This document shows, in pieces, positions 1 to 8,746 of a stretch of 59,969 nt of DNA (the stretch's first letter is position 1; the number at the start of each line of letters is the position of its first letter). A program made the position numbers and the translations under genes. The stretch is from REDI01 sp038123735 (GTDB lineage: Bacteria; Myxococcota_A; UBA796; GCA-2862545). The DNA lies in assembly GCA_038123735.1 (NCBI GenBank), contig JAYPAP010000004.1, forward strand, positions 1-59,969. Direction: 5' to 3'. The notes beneath the pieces were generated by a model, which was not told where the DNA came from, ran no database searches, and worked only from the letters and a program-made list of their open reading frames with translations.

Positions 1-86
1 GTTCTCAGAAGGTCGGCATCGTTCGAGCAAGAAGCCTGTACGAGATGGACCTGCGGGTCCACCGAGCGATTCAGAGGGGGTCCTGA
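1..86 (+). CDS. pheS: Phenylalanyl-tRNA synthetase alpha subunit, C-terminal end (partial)
   Basis: Only the last 27 codons are in the window, read from position 3 to the TGA at 84-86. The peptide ends in a pattern (R-A-R-S-L-Y-E-M-D-L-R) resembling the end of PheS, where a conserved Asp-Leu-Arg segment closes the catalytic domain. The main support is position: the stop codon shares its A with the pheT start (TGATG), the classical pheST arrangement. PheS charges tRNA-Phe as half of an alpha2beta2 cytoplasmic enzyme. Identity rests on context more than on the short peptide. Confidence 0.7.
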   Translation, partial: SQKVGIVRARSLYEMDLRVHRAIQRGS

Positions 87-2243
87 TGCGGATCACACGT
101 TCGATCCTGGCTCGATTCACTGAGGTACCCCGCGAGGCCCGTGCCCTCCGCGACCTCTTGGATGACGTGGGACTGGAGGTCAAGCGCCTCGAGGAAGTCC
201 CAGGCGACATTGCGATGACCCTAGAATTATTGGCAAACCGTGGGGATCATCACGGCTATCGTGGACTGGCGATCGAGATCAGCGGTCGTACGGGCGGCGG
301 GGTCTGTCACCCACCAGTGGCCGAAGTCACTGTAGGCGCAAGCCCAATTCCCGTACGGATCACCACACCGCTGTGTGGCCTGTACTCAGCGACCTTGCTC
401 ACGCGTTCCGAGCCCGGACTCGGCGTTCTGAGCGCCGAAGCTATCGCCCCGATTCTCGCCGCCGACCAAGCCTCCATCAATGCTCCAGTCGATGCGACCA
501 ACCTGGCCAACCTCGAATTTGGTCAGCCAACCCATGCATTCGATGCGGATACCATTGTCGGCGGCATCACGATTCGCACATCTAACGAGGGCGAACGCGC
601 CTTGCCGCTGTTCGCCGAGAGCGACATCGAGCTGCCGGCCGGCACGCTGGTTATCGCAGATGACGTCAAGATTTTGGCCATCGCCGGCGTCATCGGATGC
701 CAGGAGTCTCGTACCACTGAGTCCACGCGTCGGATCCTCCTTGAGTCCGCTCATTTCGACCCCATCAGCGTACGAAAGACAAAGAATGCCCTAAATATTC
801 ACACTGATAGCGCGGCGCGCTTTGAGCGGGGAAGCGATCCGAGTGCCGTCCTCACCGGTGCTGGCCGGGTCATCGCCCTACTCACCACCGAGGCCGGATG
901 GGAAGTTCAAGGCACGACAGGGCTCGTCGGGGATTGGAAAGACCCCAACCGGGTGANNNNNNNNNNCCGTGGCTGCGACTGGAGCCTTCTTAGAAGCACC
1001 GCTCTCTCCCGATGATGTGCGACAACGACTCACGCGGTACGGGTTCGAGGTCTCGGAGGACTATCCGGAATGGGATGGCTGGAATGTGCCGGCCCATATG
1101 GAGGATATGCCCTCCAGCAAGCTCCGGATGCACCTCCTGGTTCGTGTCCCACCCCATCGCCTATGGGACGTGGAAGAAGTCGCTGACCTCTACGAGGAAC
1201 TGGCAAAGAGCATCGGCTTCAACGCCACACCCACCCATTTGCCCCCCATCGCCCTCGGCTCTGAGCCCTCCAACTGGGAACGGCGTCGCGCTGAGGCCAC
1301 CGAGGTCATGCTCGGCCAGGGCTTTACCGAGGTCGTTCTGGACGGGTTTCATGCCCGCGACTTGGTCGAACGTCATGGGCTGCCCGAAGGCCATCCCCTC
1401 CTCGACCACGTCGAGACCCAAAATGCGCTCGACCGCATGTATTCCCTTCTGAAGAATACCGGTCTCCATCAGGCGCTGGATGGGATCGCCGTGAACCTCA
1501 ACCAAAGAAATACTGAGGTTAAGGCCTTCGAATGGACGACCACATTCCATCCATCCAAGACTGCTGCAAATAACGTCTGTACGGAACGCCGAATCCTATG
1601 GGCGATCGCCACAGGCTCTGACCGTGCACAGTCCTGGGCGCAGAATCATCGTCCTGCCGACGTCTTGTTCTTCAAAGGCGTACTCCACGAGCTTGGCGTA
1701 GCGCTCGGAACGCCGCTCCGCCTTGGCGCTGCGGACCCGAAAGAAGCTCTTTATGCGCTTCTTCACCCCAACCGACAGGCGGCCATCTTCATGGGTGACC
1801 AGCGCATCGGAGTGGTGGGAGAAGTTCACCCATCGTCGGTATCCGCCTACAAGATCAAGCGTGCCCGGCCGGTCTATCTGGAGCTGGACGCTGACGTGTT
1901 GCTGAACGCCACAGGCACCCAACCCAAGTGGCAGATGCCAGCTACCCAGCAAGCTATCGAGCGGAGTCTCGCGTTCACCCTCACCCATGGGGTCTCGGCG
2001 GGCGACATCATTGGTACGCTCCAGATCAAGGGTCCGGATTGGCTCGGAGACGTCAGCGTGACCGACCGCTACGACCACCGAGACGAATCTGGTGCAGACG
2101 TCCGAAGCCTCACCTTCGCTCTGCGTTTTGATGTAGGCGACGTCGAGAGCCGGAGCGCGGATGAGGTCAATACCATCCTCGAGTCGCTTATCGCAGCGGT
2201 CGAGGCCAACTGGGGACACCGCGGCGTAAAGCTTCGGGCCTGA
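86..2243 (+). CDS. pheT: Phenylalanyl-tRNA synthetase beta subunit, short form, interrupted by an assembly gap
   Basis: PheT pairs with PheS to charge tRNA-Phe and carries the editing domain. The N-terminus (ILARFTEVPREARALRDLL) is followed almost at once by the LELLANRGDHHGYRGLAIEI segment, which in most bacteria comes only after a roughly 110-residue EMAP-type tRNA-binding domain, so this is a short form. The B3/B4 editing region follows. The C-terminal 90 residues (ending GHRGVKLRA) fit the FDX-ACB anticodon-binding domain. Ten N at 957-966 fall inside the gene: the frame before the gap and the frame after it (Val-Ala-Ala-Thr-Gly from 969) differ by one base, but an unknown insert whose length is a multiple of three restores one frame. 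I therefore read it as one intact gene with a placeholder gap. Start ATG at 86 overlaps the pheS stop. Confidence 0.93.
957..966. other. Assembly gap (10 N) inside pheT
   Basis: Ten undetermined bases. The pheT reading frames on the two sides join only if the true length is a multiple of three, so the N run is a placeholder and not a measured length. Confidence 0.97.
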
Positions 2244-2247
2244 CCTC

Positions 2248-3147
2248 ATGACCCAAAAGGCCATTCCTGGATTCATCGTCTGCATCCTATTGCTGGTCCT
2301 CGGGGTCGCGGTCGGAACATGGCTTGGTCCCGGAAGTGCCCGTCCTGATGCTGGAGTCATCGGCATCCCAGCCCCTTCCCGCTCCTTTCTTATCGCTGGA
2401 AATACAGGCGATAAGTCTATGTTCCCGCAGCTCGTTCGCGAGGCGATGACCCGATACTGCACCGACTGCGTCACCGTTCTCCTCGGAGACCTGCTGAGTC
2501 CCGGAGTGGTCAGAGATGACCAGGAACCGGTCTTCGCCAAACAGATCGGTACCTTTCAACGCCCCATCCTCGCAATTCTCGGCGACGAAGATCACGACTC
2601 GATCCAGCAACACCGCCGAGGAAGCTCCATCCTCGACTGGGCGGCAGGGCAGAGCGACATCCATCTCCCCGCCCCCACTTGGAGCGCGACCACCGAGAAT
2701 GCCCTGTGGCTTGGTCTCGATAGCGAGGAACTGAGCCGAGGCGGCACCGCTCGCGAGGTTCAAATCGAGTGGGCCCTCAGTCAATTGCGCGCATCGAGCT
2801 CCCCTTTGCGGGTCGCCGCCGTGCACGACCCAGCAACCGCCGAATTCCTGTGCGGAAAAGTCGACATCATTGTCCATGCGCGTCCCGAACGCAGCATCTC
2901 CCATCACTGCAACGTGGTCTGGGTGGGGTCCGGCATGGCGAATGCCAGCGACCTCCCACAACCGGAGACGATTGGGACCTCCTACTTCACCGACCAAGAG
3001 CCCGGCTTTGTCGCCCTCACTCAAACAGACGCCGGGTCCGAGCTTGCGGTGGTGACTGCCCGAGGAGAGACCACATTCTCCCTATCGATCGACCGTGCGG
3101 GCACCGGCCGTCTATCCGAGGGAAGCGTACTCTTCCGCCGCGACTAA
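2248..3147 (+). CDS. Membrane-anchored, degenerate calcineurin-like metallophosphoesterase
   Basis: 299 residues. Residues about 7-27 form one hydrophobic segment (FIVCILLLVLGVAVGTWLG), a signal anchor, so the rest should lie in the periplasm. After it, motifs run in the order of the calcineurin-like phosphoesterase fold: LIAGNTGD (usual GDxH/GDTG), VLLGDLL (usual GDxx), AILGDEDHD (usual GNHD), then HDP and HAR where histidine ligands are normally found. Several metal ligands are altered, notably Asn for Asp in the first motif, so activity may be lost or changed. It starts 4 bases after the pheT stop and is probably cotranscribed; its stop overlaps the convergent methyltransferase stop by 4 bases. 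Family assignment is by motif order and is moderate. Confidence 0.55.
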   Translation: MTQKAIPGFIVCILLLVLGVAVGTWLGPGSARPDAGVIGIPAPSRSFLIAGNTGDKSMFPQLVREAMTRYCTDCVTVLLGDLLSPGVVRDDQEPVFAKQIGTFQRPILAILGDEDHDSIQQHRRGSSILDWAAGQSDIHLPAPTWSATTENALWLGLDSEELSRGGTAREVQIEWALSQLRASSSPLRVAAVHDPATAEFLCGKVDIIVHARPERSISHHCNVVWVGSGMANASDLPQPETIGTSYFTDQEPGFVALTQTDAGSELAVVTARGETTFSLSIDRAGTGRLSEGSVLFRRD

Positions 3148-3905
3148 TCGCCTCGGCGCTCGGAGGGCACCGTACCTGGCGCCGGGGATGGGGCGTCGAA
3201 TCGTACGGCGACTGGAGCGTTCTTCGTCGAGTCCACCTTCACGCGCTTCGTGGGCTCGGGTTGAGTGCACACCGCGGCCGGAAATACGCGCACAACCTCG
3301 ACGGGAAGCGGGCCAACCAAACGCACCATATCATCCATGGTAGGTGCCTTTTTCAGACTATGAAGCCACGTCTGAGGAGGCGCAGCCCCGAGTGAGCCCA
3401 AGAGCGGCGCCAGACGAAGCCCAACATCGCCCTCCACCGAGGTCGTCACATCGAAGATATACGCTGTTTCCGCCAACCGAGTCAGCTCGGCGACCAACCG
3501 AAACCGATCGCCCATGCTCAGCTGATGCACCAAGAGCGTCGCGATCCCCAAATCAAATGCTTGAGGGGGCCCACCCACCGATGGAAAGGCAGGGCGGTGG
3601 ATAATTCTCGCACGATTCCCCAGCCGCGACGCCGCTGCCTCGACCACGGCCTCATCGGTCTCAACGCCCACCAAGATCGTCGGAATTCCGATCTCGTCCG
3701 CCCACTTGGAAATCTCCAGGAGCACGCCGCCCAGCCCGCACCCAATATCGATGACCCGAAATGGCTTTGGCTCCCCGAGCGCGCGCCAGTACTTTTGAAT
3801 CGAGCGCAGATGGATCCGGCCCCATCCAGCCAAGGAGGTCCATTGTTCGAGTTCTTGCAGAAGCTCCGGCGTAAGTCCTGAGTTTTTCGCCGGCTCATCT
3901 CGCAT
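3144..3905 (-). CDS. Class I SAM-dependent methyltransferase
   Basis: 253 residues, cytoplasmic. The Rossmann SAM-binding motif I is clear (RVIDIGCGLGGVLLEI, about residues 49-64), followed by motif II ending in an acidic residue (LVGVETDEA) and a post-motif region (FDLGIATLLVHQL). The C-terminal 40 residues are Pro/Arg-rich and look unstructured. The substrate cannot be told from sequence; the small-molecule type (UbiE/UbiG-like) is the closest general class. It is transcribed divergently from the gene starting near 4000. The ATG at 3903-3905 is preceded on its own strand by GGAGGAG. Confidence 0.75.
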   Translation of the reverse strand: MRDEPAKNSGLTPELLQELEQWTSLAGWGRIHLRSIQKYWRALGEPKPFRVIDIGCGLGGVLLEISKWADEIGIPTILVGVETDEAVVEAAASRLGNRARIIHRPAFPSVGGPPQAFDLGIATLLVHQLSMGDRFRLVAELTRLAETAYIFDVTTSVEGDVGLRLAPLLGSLGAAPPQTWLHSLKKAPTMDDMVRLVGPLPVEVVRVFPAAVCTQPEPTKRVKVDSTKNAPVAVRFDAPSPAPGTVPSERRGD

Positions 3906-3999
3906 GACTCAATCTCCTCCACCCCATTGTACGCACTCGCTGCATGCCGTCGACGATGTTTCCTCTCCAGGCTACGCTAAAGCCTTCACAGAGGGATGT

Positions 4000-5319
4000 A
4001 TGAAACCAGACTTCTCCCATCATCGCCAGATCCTTCTCGACCAACTCGCCGCCGACGAAGCGGTGTTGTTGTTTGGCTCACCCCACCATATCCGCAATGG
4101 TGACGCGGAATATCGGTATCGACCGTCCAGCGATCTGTATTGGTTGACGGGGTGGCGGGCGCCTGAAGTCGCACTTCTCGTTCGGCACGGCGAGACGCCC
4201 TTCACGCTCTTCGTTCAGCCGAAGAATGTCGAGATGGAGATCTGGGATGGGTACCGCCCCGGCCCTCAGGGTGCCATCGAGGACTTCGGCATGGACGCCG
4301 CATTCGCCATCGGGGAACTTCCTGAGAAATTGGTCGACCTCTTGCAGGGGATCACCACCCTCCACTACGAATGGGCGGCCGACGCCGAGCACGATGCCCT
4401 GCTCTCAGCTGTGCTTAAAAAGACGATGCGCAAGTCGCGTACCACCAAGAAGGCCACCCCGCTGACCTTCCACCATCCTGCGAAGCTGCTCCACGAACTA
4501 CGACTAACCAAGTCACCATCCGAGATTGCGATGATGCGCGAGGCCGCTCGAGTCACCGCCGTAGGGCATCTCGCTGCCATGCGCGCTGCGGGACCAGGCG
4601 TGGGGGAATGGGAGCTCGATGCCCTCCTCAACTACCACTACCGCCGTGAGGGGGGCGAAGGCCCTGGCTACACCAACATCATAGCTGGCGGAGAGAACGC
4701 GTGTATCCTGCATTATATCACAAACGATCAGAGGCTCGAAGACGGCGATCTCCTCCTGATCGACTCTGGGGCTGAAGTCGGGTTCTACACCGGCGATGTC
4801 ACCCGAACGTTCCCAGTCAACGGACGATTCACAAAAGCTCAGCGCGAAGTCTACGAAGTCGTTCTCGACGCAGAACTTCAGGCGATCGACGCCGCGCGCG
4901 CCGGTATGCCCTACACCCGCATGCACGAGGTTGCCGTTCGTGTGCTCACCGAAGGTATGGTCCGAATCGGCCTCTTGAAAGGCGATGTCGACAGCTTGAT
5001 CGAGGAAAAGGCCTACCGCAAGTACTACATGCACGGGACTGGCCATTGGCTGGGCATGGATGTGCACGACGTGGGGGCGTATACGGCCGCCGAGGAGAGC
5101 CGACCCCTCCAGCCTGGGATGGTCCTCACCGTAGAACCTGGCATTTACGTGGCTATCGATGATGACACGGCGCCGGAGCGCTTCCGAGGGATCGGGATCC
5201 GCATCGAAGACGACATCTTAGTGACCGACGGCGACCCTGAGGTACTCACTGCAGCCATCCCGAAGACTATCGAAGACGTTGAGGCGGCATGCCAGCCGCA
5301 GAGCGCTGCCGCAAAGTAG
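4000..5319 (+). CDS. pepP: Xaa-Pro aminopeptidase (aminopeptidase P)
   Basis: Removes N-terminal residues that precede proline in peptides, in the cytoplasm. From the ATG at 4000 the protein is 439 residues, the usual PepP length; the GAGGGA at 3991-3996 supports this start, and the open frame further upstream encodes no conserved sequence. The N-terminal creatinase-like domain is followed by the pita-bread catalytic domain with all five metal ligands visible: Asp in LLIDSGAEVGFYTGD (two Asp), His in HGTGHWLGMDVHDVG, Glu in TVEPGIYV and Glu in GIRIEDD. It fits a dimanganese M24 peptidase. It is followed after 5 bases by an uncharacterised gene. Confidence 0.93.
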   Translation: MKPDFSHHRQILLDQLAADEAVLLFGSPHHIRNGDAEYRYRPSSDLYWLTGWRAPEVALLVRHGETPFTLFVQPKNVEMEIWDGYRPGPQGAIEDFGMDAAFAIGELPEKLVDLLQGITTLHYEWAADAEHDALLSAVLKKTMRKSRTTKKATPLTFHHPAKLLHELRLTKSPSEIAMMREAARVTAVGHLAAMRAAGPGVGEWELDALLNYHYRREGGEGPGYTNIIAGGENACILHYITNDQRLEDGDLLLIDSGAEVGFYTGDVTRTFPVNGRFTKAQREVYEVVLDAELQAIDAARAGMPYTRMHEVAVRVLTEGMVRIGLLKGDVDSLIEEKAYRKYYMHGTGHWLGMDVHDVGAYTAAEESRPLQPGMVLTVEPGIYVAIDDDTAPERFRGIGIRIEDDILVTDGDPEVLTAAIPKTIEDVEAACQPQSAAAK

Positions 5320-5324
5320 ACCAC

Positions 5325-5945
5325 ATGGCCGTTCGTCAGCACGTACGTGCGTTTTTAAGTCAAATCGACCAAGCACCACCATGGGATCCCACCGCCCTCG
5401 GCCACCTGCTCGGTCAGGTACCGAACGAAGCGCGGATCGAGTGGACGGAGACGACAGATGGCCTCCGCGTTGGTCATGGGGCCGTCGCAATGCTCCGACG
5501 GGTCGACCGCCCACTGCCAAATCTGGCAGACGCTGCGGATTTTGAGTGCTTTATCCTCTGTATATGTGCGCTGCGAATCGGGCAGCTCGTAGCCTCTGGA
5601 TACGACCCATCGCCTCAGGATCTCCACACCGCGATCTCTGAAGGCCCGCGTTGGCTGACCAACCTTCTCAGGATGGAACCTGATTTTCTGGACGAGTTGA
5701 TGCTCCAAGGCGCCGTGATGCTCGACGTAAACCCTGCGTTCGCCCAAACGCTCGAAGCGCAGGCGGCCATCCTCCAGAGCGCGCGTCAAACCCTTCAAGC
5801 CCAGTCGAACGTCTTGGAAGGGCGCAAGACGCTGGTCGACCGTTTACGCGGCCTGCTCGGCGCCGGGCCAGATCTCTCTAATGGTGGTTGGATGCGCTGG
5901 ATGCGGGCGATCGTCACCCTTGCCCTGCTCGACGCAAAGGACTGA
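5325..5945 (+). CDS. Uncharacterised protein downstream of pepP
   Basis: 206 residues from the ATG at 5325 (MAVRQHVRAFLSQIDQ). No signal peptide or membrane segment is evident, and I recognise no family. The middle has a hydrophobic helix-like stretch (FECFILCICALRIGQLVASG). Residues about 150-180 (FAQTLEAQAAILQSARQTLQ) look like a short coiled coil. The last 30 residues include three Trp/Met clusters (NGGWMRWMRAIVTLALL). It follows pepP by 5 bases on the same strand and ends exactly against the end of the convergent kynureninase-like gene. Frame length, position and codon use support it being real. Confidence 0.6.
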   Translation: MAVRQHVRAFLSQIDQAPPWDPTALGHLLGQVPNEARIEWTETTDGLRVGHGAVAMLRRVDRPLPNLADAADFECFILCICALRIGQLVASGYDPSPQDLHTAISEGPRWLTNLLRMEPDFLDELMLQGAVMLDVNPAFAQTLEAQAAILQSARQTLQAQSNVLEGRKTLVDRLRGLLGAGPDLSNGGWMRWMRAIVTLALLDAKD

Positions 5946-7376
5946 TCAGAGGCGACCCGTGAGGCGCGCGATCGTATCCACCGCGAACTCCATCTCATAC
6001 GGGAAGTGCGCCGCACTCGCGCTCACCCGCAGGAGTCCAGCAGAGCCACCCGCAACATCCGGTCGGAAGTCCACGGTCACGCCGGCCGCAGTCAGGCCAT
6101 CGAGAATAAACGGACCATCATCCACTTCAATCGCGAAAAACGCCCCGCGCCGCCCAGGCTCATCGGGGCCCCGGATCGTCATCCCGCGATTGCGCGCAAT
6201 CTCGATGCCGTAGGCCACCAACGCGCTCGTCACGTGACGCGCCCGTGCGACTCCGGATGTGACCGAGCCATCAAACCCACTCGATGCCAGGACCTTAAGC
6301 TCAGTCGACAATAAGGAGATCGGCAGAACCAGTGGCGGCCCCGTATGCAGTCGCTGGGGGCCGTCGCCGGGCACAAACTCTGGGTCAAAGGCCATCGGGT
6401 CGCGATGAGCAAACCACCCCAGTCTATCCGGGATGTGTGTTTCCAAGAGCGCATTTGTGCACCACGCATAGGCTGCGCCGAGCCCACCATGGAGCTGCTT
6501 GAGCGCCCCACCCAACATGGCAGTCTTGAGCGGGAGCTGGTCGAATTGGGTCGGGACCGTGCCATGCCCTTGATATACATCCAGGAGTAACGTCGCTTCT
6601 GGGCAAATCGACAGCATGGCCTCAATGACCGGCTCCATCTCGTGGACCCACCCGCTCCGCCAATGGACCAACGACAGGCTCACAACAGTGGTGTCGGGGG
6701 TCAATGCCTCGATGATTCGAGAGGCCTCAATGCACTCCTGGTCGTCCTGTTCGACGATGACCACTTCCCCACCCGTCTGCTTCGCCCAGTGCTGATGGAT
6801 ATAATGCGCGGTCGTAAAGTGACCTTCGGTCGTCACGAGTCGCCCACGGTGCGATGAAAGTACCGCGGAAAGTGCGTCGGAGAGACTGGGAAAGAACGCC
6901 ACATCGCCCTGTTCCAGCTCGGCATCGCCACATAGCTCGCCCACAAGGTGTCGTGCATCGTCAATATGGTTGAGCCAACCCGCATAAATGAATGCATCCG
7001 AACCATAGATGGCGTGTTGAACGTAGTACTGCTCTAGAGCCAGGCGGGTCGGCTCGCTCGGCTTACCCACCGCATGATTGGCGCAGTACACACCAACATC
7101 TAATCCAGGATAAAGCGAACGAAACGCAAGGTCACCCTCGTCGCAGTCCAATATGCCCGACCGCATGGCTTCATCGCGAAGCACACCCGGGTCCGGACCG
7201 TCTGTGGTTAGGTAGCGCAGATGGTCGAGAACGGGGCGTTCTTTCATCAGTGCTTTGCGCACATCACGCGGCGACATGGCGCGATGCAGGAGTAACGCGA
7301 GCTCCGTCGAGGCTTCCCCGCGCAACGCTTGTGCGCGTTCTACCTGGGCATTTGCTATTTCACGAAGTGGATCCAT
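5946..7376 (-). CDS. kynU: Kynureninase-family PLP-dependent enzyme
   Basis: 476 residues, cytoplasmic, fold-type I aminotransferase class V. Landmarks in order: a GKPSEPTRLALEQYY segment near the entry to the PLP domain; FFPSLSDALSAVLSS; the PLP-pyridine Asp in LLDVYQGHGTVPTQFDQ; the presumptive Schiff-base Lys in MLGGALKQLHGGLGAAYAW; and RLGWFAHRDPMAF with a downstream HTGPPLVLPI, resembling the kynureninase substrate-binding region. Kynureninase splits kynurenine or 3-hydroxykynurenine to (3-hydroxy)anthranilate and alanine. The first 80 residues are longer and more divergent than in standard kynureninases, so another class V activity is possible. The next gene is divergent, with 76 bases between them. 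Confidence 0.7.
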   Translation of the reverse strand: MDPLREIANAQVERAQALRGEASTELALLLHRAMSPRDVRKALMKERPVLDHLRYLTTDGPDPGVLRDEAMRSGILDCDEGDLAFRSLYPGLDVGVYCANHAVGKPSEPTRLALEQYYVQHAIYGSDAFIYAGWLNHIDDARHLVGELCGDAELEQGDVAFFPSLSDALSAVLSSHRGRLVTTEGHFTTAHYIHQHWAKQTGGEVVIVEQDDQECIEASRIIEALTPDTTVVSLSLVHWRSGWVHEMEPVIEAMLSICPEATLLLDVYQGHGTVPTQFDQLPLKTAMLGGALKQLHGGLGAAYAWCTNALLETHIPDRLGWFAHRDPMAFDPEFVPGDGPQRLHTGPPLVLPISLLSTELKVLASSGFDGSVTSGVARARHVTSALVAYGIEIARNRGMTIRGPDEPGRRGAFFAIEVDDGPFILDGLTAAGVTVDFRPDVAGGSAGLLRVSASAAHFPYEMEFAVDTIARLTGRL

Positions 7377-7452
7377 TTCATCCTCTCAGAGCCGGGAGAG
7401 TACACCGGATTCGCTCCTGATCCAAGTGACGAAAGAAGAGGACTGAACCAGG

Positions 7453-8730
7453 TTGCATGACGAACTAAAAGCGGCAAAAGCACAGGGCGATTTTGGCCTG
7501 CGGAGGATGAAGGTGCACAAGGCTAGCAAAGAACACGGATTACGGCATCGTATCCATCAAGCGACGTTCAATGCGATCTATCAGCGCTCGTTACTCTACA
7601 ATCAATGCTGGGAAGACCCTCGGCTGGACCGAGAAGCCATGCAACTCAATAGCGACTCGGAGATCGTGATGATCACGAGCGCTGGCTGCAACGCCCTGGA
7701 CTACCTTCTTCAGGAGCCCAAGCGCATCCATTGCATCGATGCAAATCCGCGGCAGACCGCCTTGTTAGAGCTGAAGATTGCTGCCATCAAAAGCCTCGAA
7801 TGGGAAGAGTTCTTCCAACTGTTCGGCCGGGGTCGACATAAAAAGATCAAGAAGGTCTATCGGGAGAAGCTTCGCCCGCTCCTGAGCGAGCCATCGGCAG
7901 CCATTTGGGACAAGAATCTCAACTGGTGGCGAAAAGGCCCGGTGCGGCGCGGCTTTTACGATCACGGCCTCAGCGGGATATTCGCCCGAGCGGCCATCGC
8001 GTACATGCAGATGCGGCCAGGTCTGTTGGATGCAGTCAAGCAAGTACTCGATGCACCGGATGTCGAAGCGCAGCGCCACCTATGGGATACCGAAGTCAAG
8101 ACACGCCTTTTCGCCAAGCCGGTCGTATGGACGATGGAGCGCCAAGCCACGATGAACCTCCTCGGAGTTCCCTACGAGCAACAGCGCCAGGCTGCGGAAG
8201 ACCATGAAGATGGTATTGCCGGGTACATTCAAGAGTCAATCGGGCGGATCGCCAGAGACCTCCCCACCCAAGACAACTACTTCTACCGAGTCTACGTCCA
8301 TGGGGAGTACACCCCGGAAGTCTGCCCTGAATATCTCCGCGAGGAGAACTTCGAGCGCCTGAAGACCTTGGTGGATCGGGTTGTGCCTGTGACCGACATG
8401 CTCACTCGCTACCTGAACAGTGGCGCGGCCAAGCCCACGCATTTGGTCTTGCTCGACCACATGGACTGGATGGGTACTGCATTCCCGGAGTCGCTCACCG
8501 AGGAGTGGGAGGCCATCCTCACGCACTCCGAGTCCGGCGCTCGCGTTCTCTTCCGTTCTGGCGAGGTAACGCCCCGCTTCTTGGACGATGTTGAAGTGCG
8601 TGGAAAGCCTATCCGGGAAGCCGCAGATTGGAACCCAGAGCTGAGCGCATCGCTTCACCCCCGAGACCGAGTGGGCACCTACGCAAGCTTCTGGATCGGC
8701 GACCTCCGCAACGAACCCGCAACCGCGTAA
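7453..8730 (+). CDS. btaA: BtaA-like S-adenosylmethionine:diacylglycerol 3-amino-3-carboxypropyl transferase
   Basis: 425 residues with the DUF3419/BtaA signature: SLLYNQCWEDPRLDREAM near residue 55, then MITSAGCNALDYLLQEPKRIHCIDANPRQTALLELK, an unusual SAM site. BtaA moves the 3-amino-3-carboxypropyl group of SAM onto diacylglycerol, the first step to the betaine lipid DGTS that replaces phospholipids under phosphate shortage. The usual partner BtaB (N-trimethylation) is not adjacent. The reading frame opens with TTG at 7453, about 11 bases after AGAAGAGGA; an ATG at 7507 has GGAGG abutting it and is less likely. The divergent neighbour is the kynureninase-like gene. Confidence 0.88.
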   Translation: MHDELKAAKAQGDFGLRRMKVHKASKEHGLRHRIHQATFNAIYQRSLLYNQCWEDPRLDREAMQLNSDSEIVMITSAGCNALDYLLQEPKRIHCIDANPRQTALLELKIAAIKSLEWEEFFQLFGRGRHKKIKKVYREKLRPLLSEPSAAIWDKNLNWWRKGPVRRGFYDHGLSGIFARAAIAYMQMRPGLLDAVKQVLDAPDVEAQRHLWDTEVKTRLFAKPVVWTMERQATMNLLGVPYEQQRQAAEDHEDGIAGYIQESIGRIARDLPTQDNYFYRVYVHGEYTPEVCPEYLREENFERLKTLVDRVVPVTDMLTRYLNSGAAKPTHLVLLDHMDWMGTAFPESLTEEWEAILTHSESGARVLFRSGEVTPRFLDDVEVRGKPIREAADWNPELSASLHPRDRVGTYASFWIGDLRNEPATA

Positions 8731-8746
8731 GCTTCGGAGAACGATC

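Noticed and set aside
1596..2540. 314-codon minus-strand frame over the end of pheT and the start of the next gene.
   Set aside because: It crosses two well-supported plus-strand genes, and its translation shows no domain.
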